Shown here one piece after another: positions 43,700 to 43,733 of a stretch of 43,733 nucleotides of DNA. Origin of the DNA: Gammaproteobacteria bacterium (GTDB lineage: Bacteria; Pseudomonadota; Gammaproteobacteria; Xanthomonadales; Wenzhouxiangellaceae); the NCBI GenBank assembly GCA_009908385.1, contig JAAAPE010000039.1:1-43733 (forward strand). The letters are read 5' to 3'. Position numbers and translations under genes: made by a program. Every line of letters begins with the position of its first letter. Within the stretch, counting starts at the first letter, position 1. The notes under the pieces were generated by a model that made no database searches, was not told the DNA's origin, and saw only the letters and a program-made list of their open reading frames with translations.

Positions 43700-43733
43700 C
43701 TTCTTGCCGGATGGCAGGGCGCCGGGTTTTCTC

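Overview
The window is a high-GC (roughly two thirds G+C by eye) chromosomal segment of a Gram-negative bacterium. Its gene content points to a gammaproteobacterium near the Xanthomonadales/Wenzhouxiangella group: LPS transport and Kdo genes (lptABC, kdsCD), a RelA-type (p)ppGpp synthetase, PBP1B with an adjacent TPR lipoprotein, ibaG-murA, rpoN-hpf-ptsN, and an HPr kinase joined to HPr/EI. The taxonomic placement is inferred from gene content and order, not from a marker-gene tree. I saw no tRNA, rRNA, CRISPR array, transposase or prophage gene.

Layout. 1-1863: the 3' end of a DUF6502-like gene, then an unrecognised secreted protein made of two perfect tandem-repeat blocks. 2010-7346: housekeeping or accessory enzymes (SirB2-like membrane protein, acetyl-CoA hydrolase/transferase, alpha/beta hydrolase, AhpD-like protein, threonine aldolase) separated by short palindromic or tandem intergenic repeats. 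7556-16083: hrpA, a secreted Ig-like protein, and relA. 16117-20479: a very large multi-module glycosyltransferase, frameshifted near 16800. 20641-26117: mrcB, a TPR lipoprotein (LpoP candidate), a YoaA/DinG-type helicase and tsaB. 26118-26516: a noncoding element with a 29-bp perfect inverted repeat. 26517-28841: a second two-module glycosyltransferase. 28977-39818: a long minus-strand cluster transcribed in the order caxA-like antiporter, kdsD, kdsC, lptC, lptA, lptB, rpoN, hpf, ptsN, hprK, rapZ, EIIA-Man-like, ptsH, ptsI; most junctions are 4-nt ATGA overlaps. 39921-41430: ibaG and murA, divergent from that cluster. 41450-43011: yidD and a dihydroorotase-like gene lacking most metal ligands. 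43092-43517: dksA.

How the genes fit together. Much of the window serves the cell envelope: peptidoglycan precursors (murA), polymerisation (mrcB plus lipoprotein), Kdo synthesis and LPS export, glycosyltransferases, and YidD. The second theme is global control: RelA with DksA, sigma-54 with EIIA-Ntr, HPr/HPr kinase/EI without any sugar permease in view, RapZ and the hibernation factor Hpf.

The most unusual items are the repeat protein at 781-1863, the degenerate dihydroorotase paralogue, the frameshifted giant glycosyltransferase, the 98-nt lptC/lptA overlap, and several families of dispersed intergenic palindromes, some of which occur twice in this one window.
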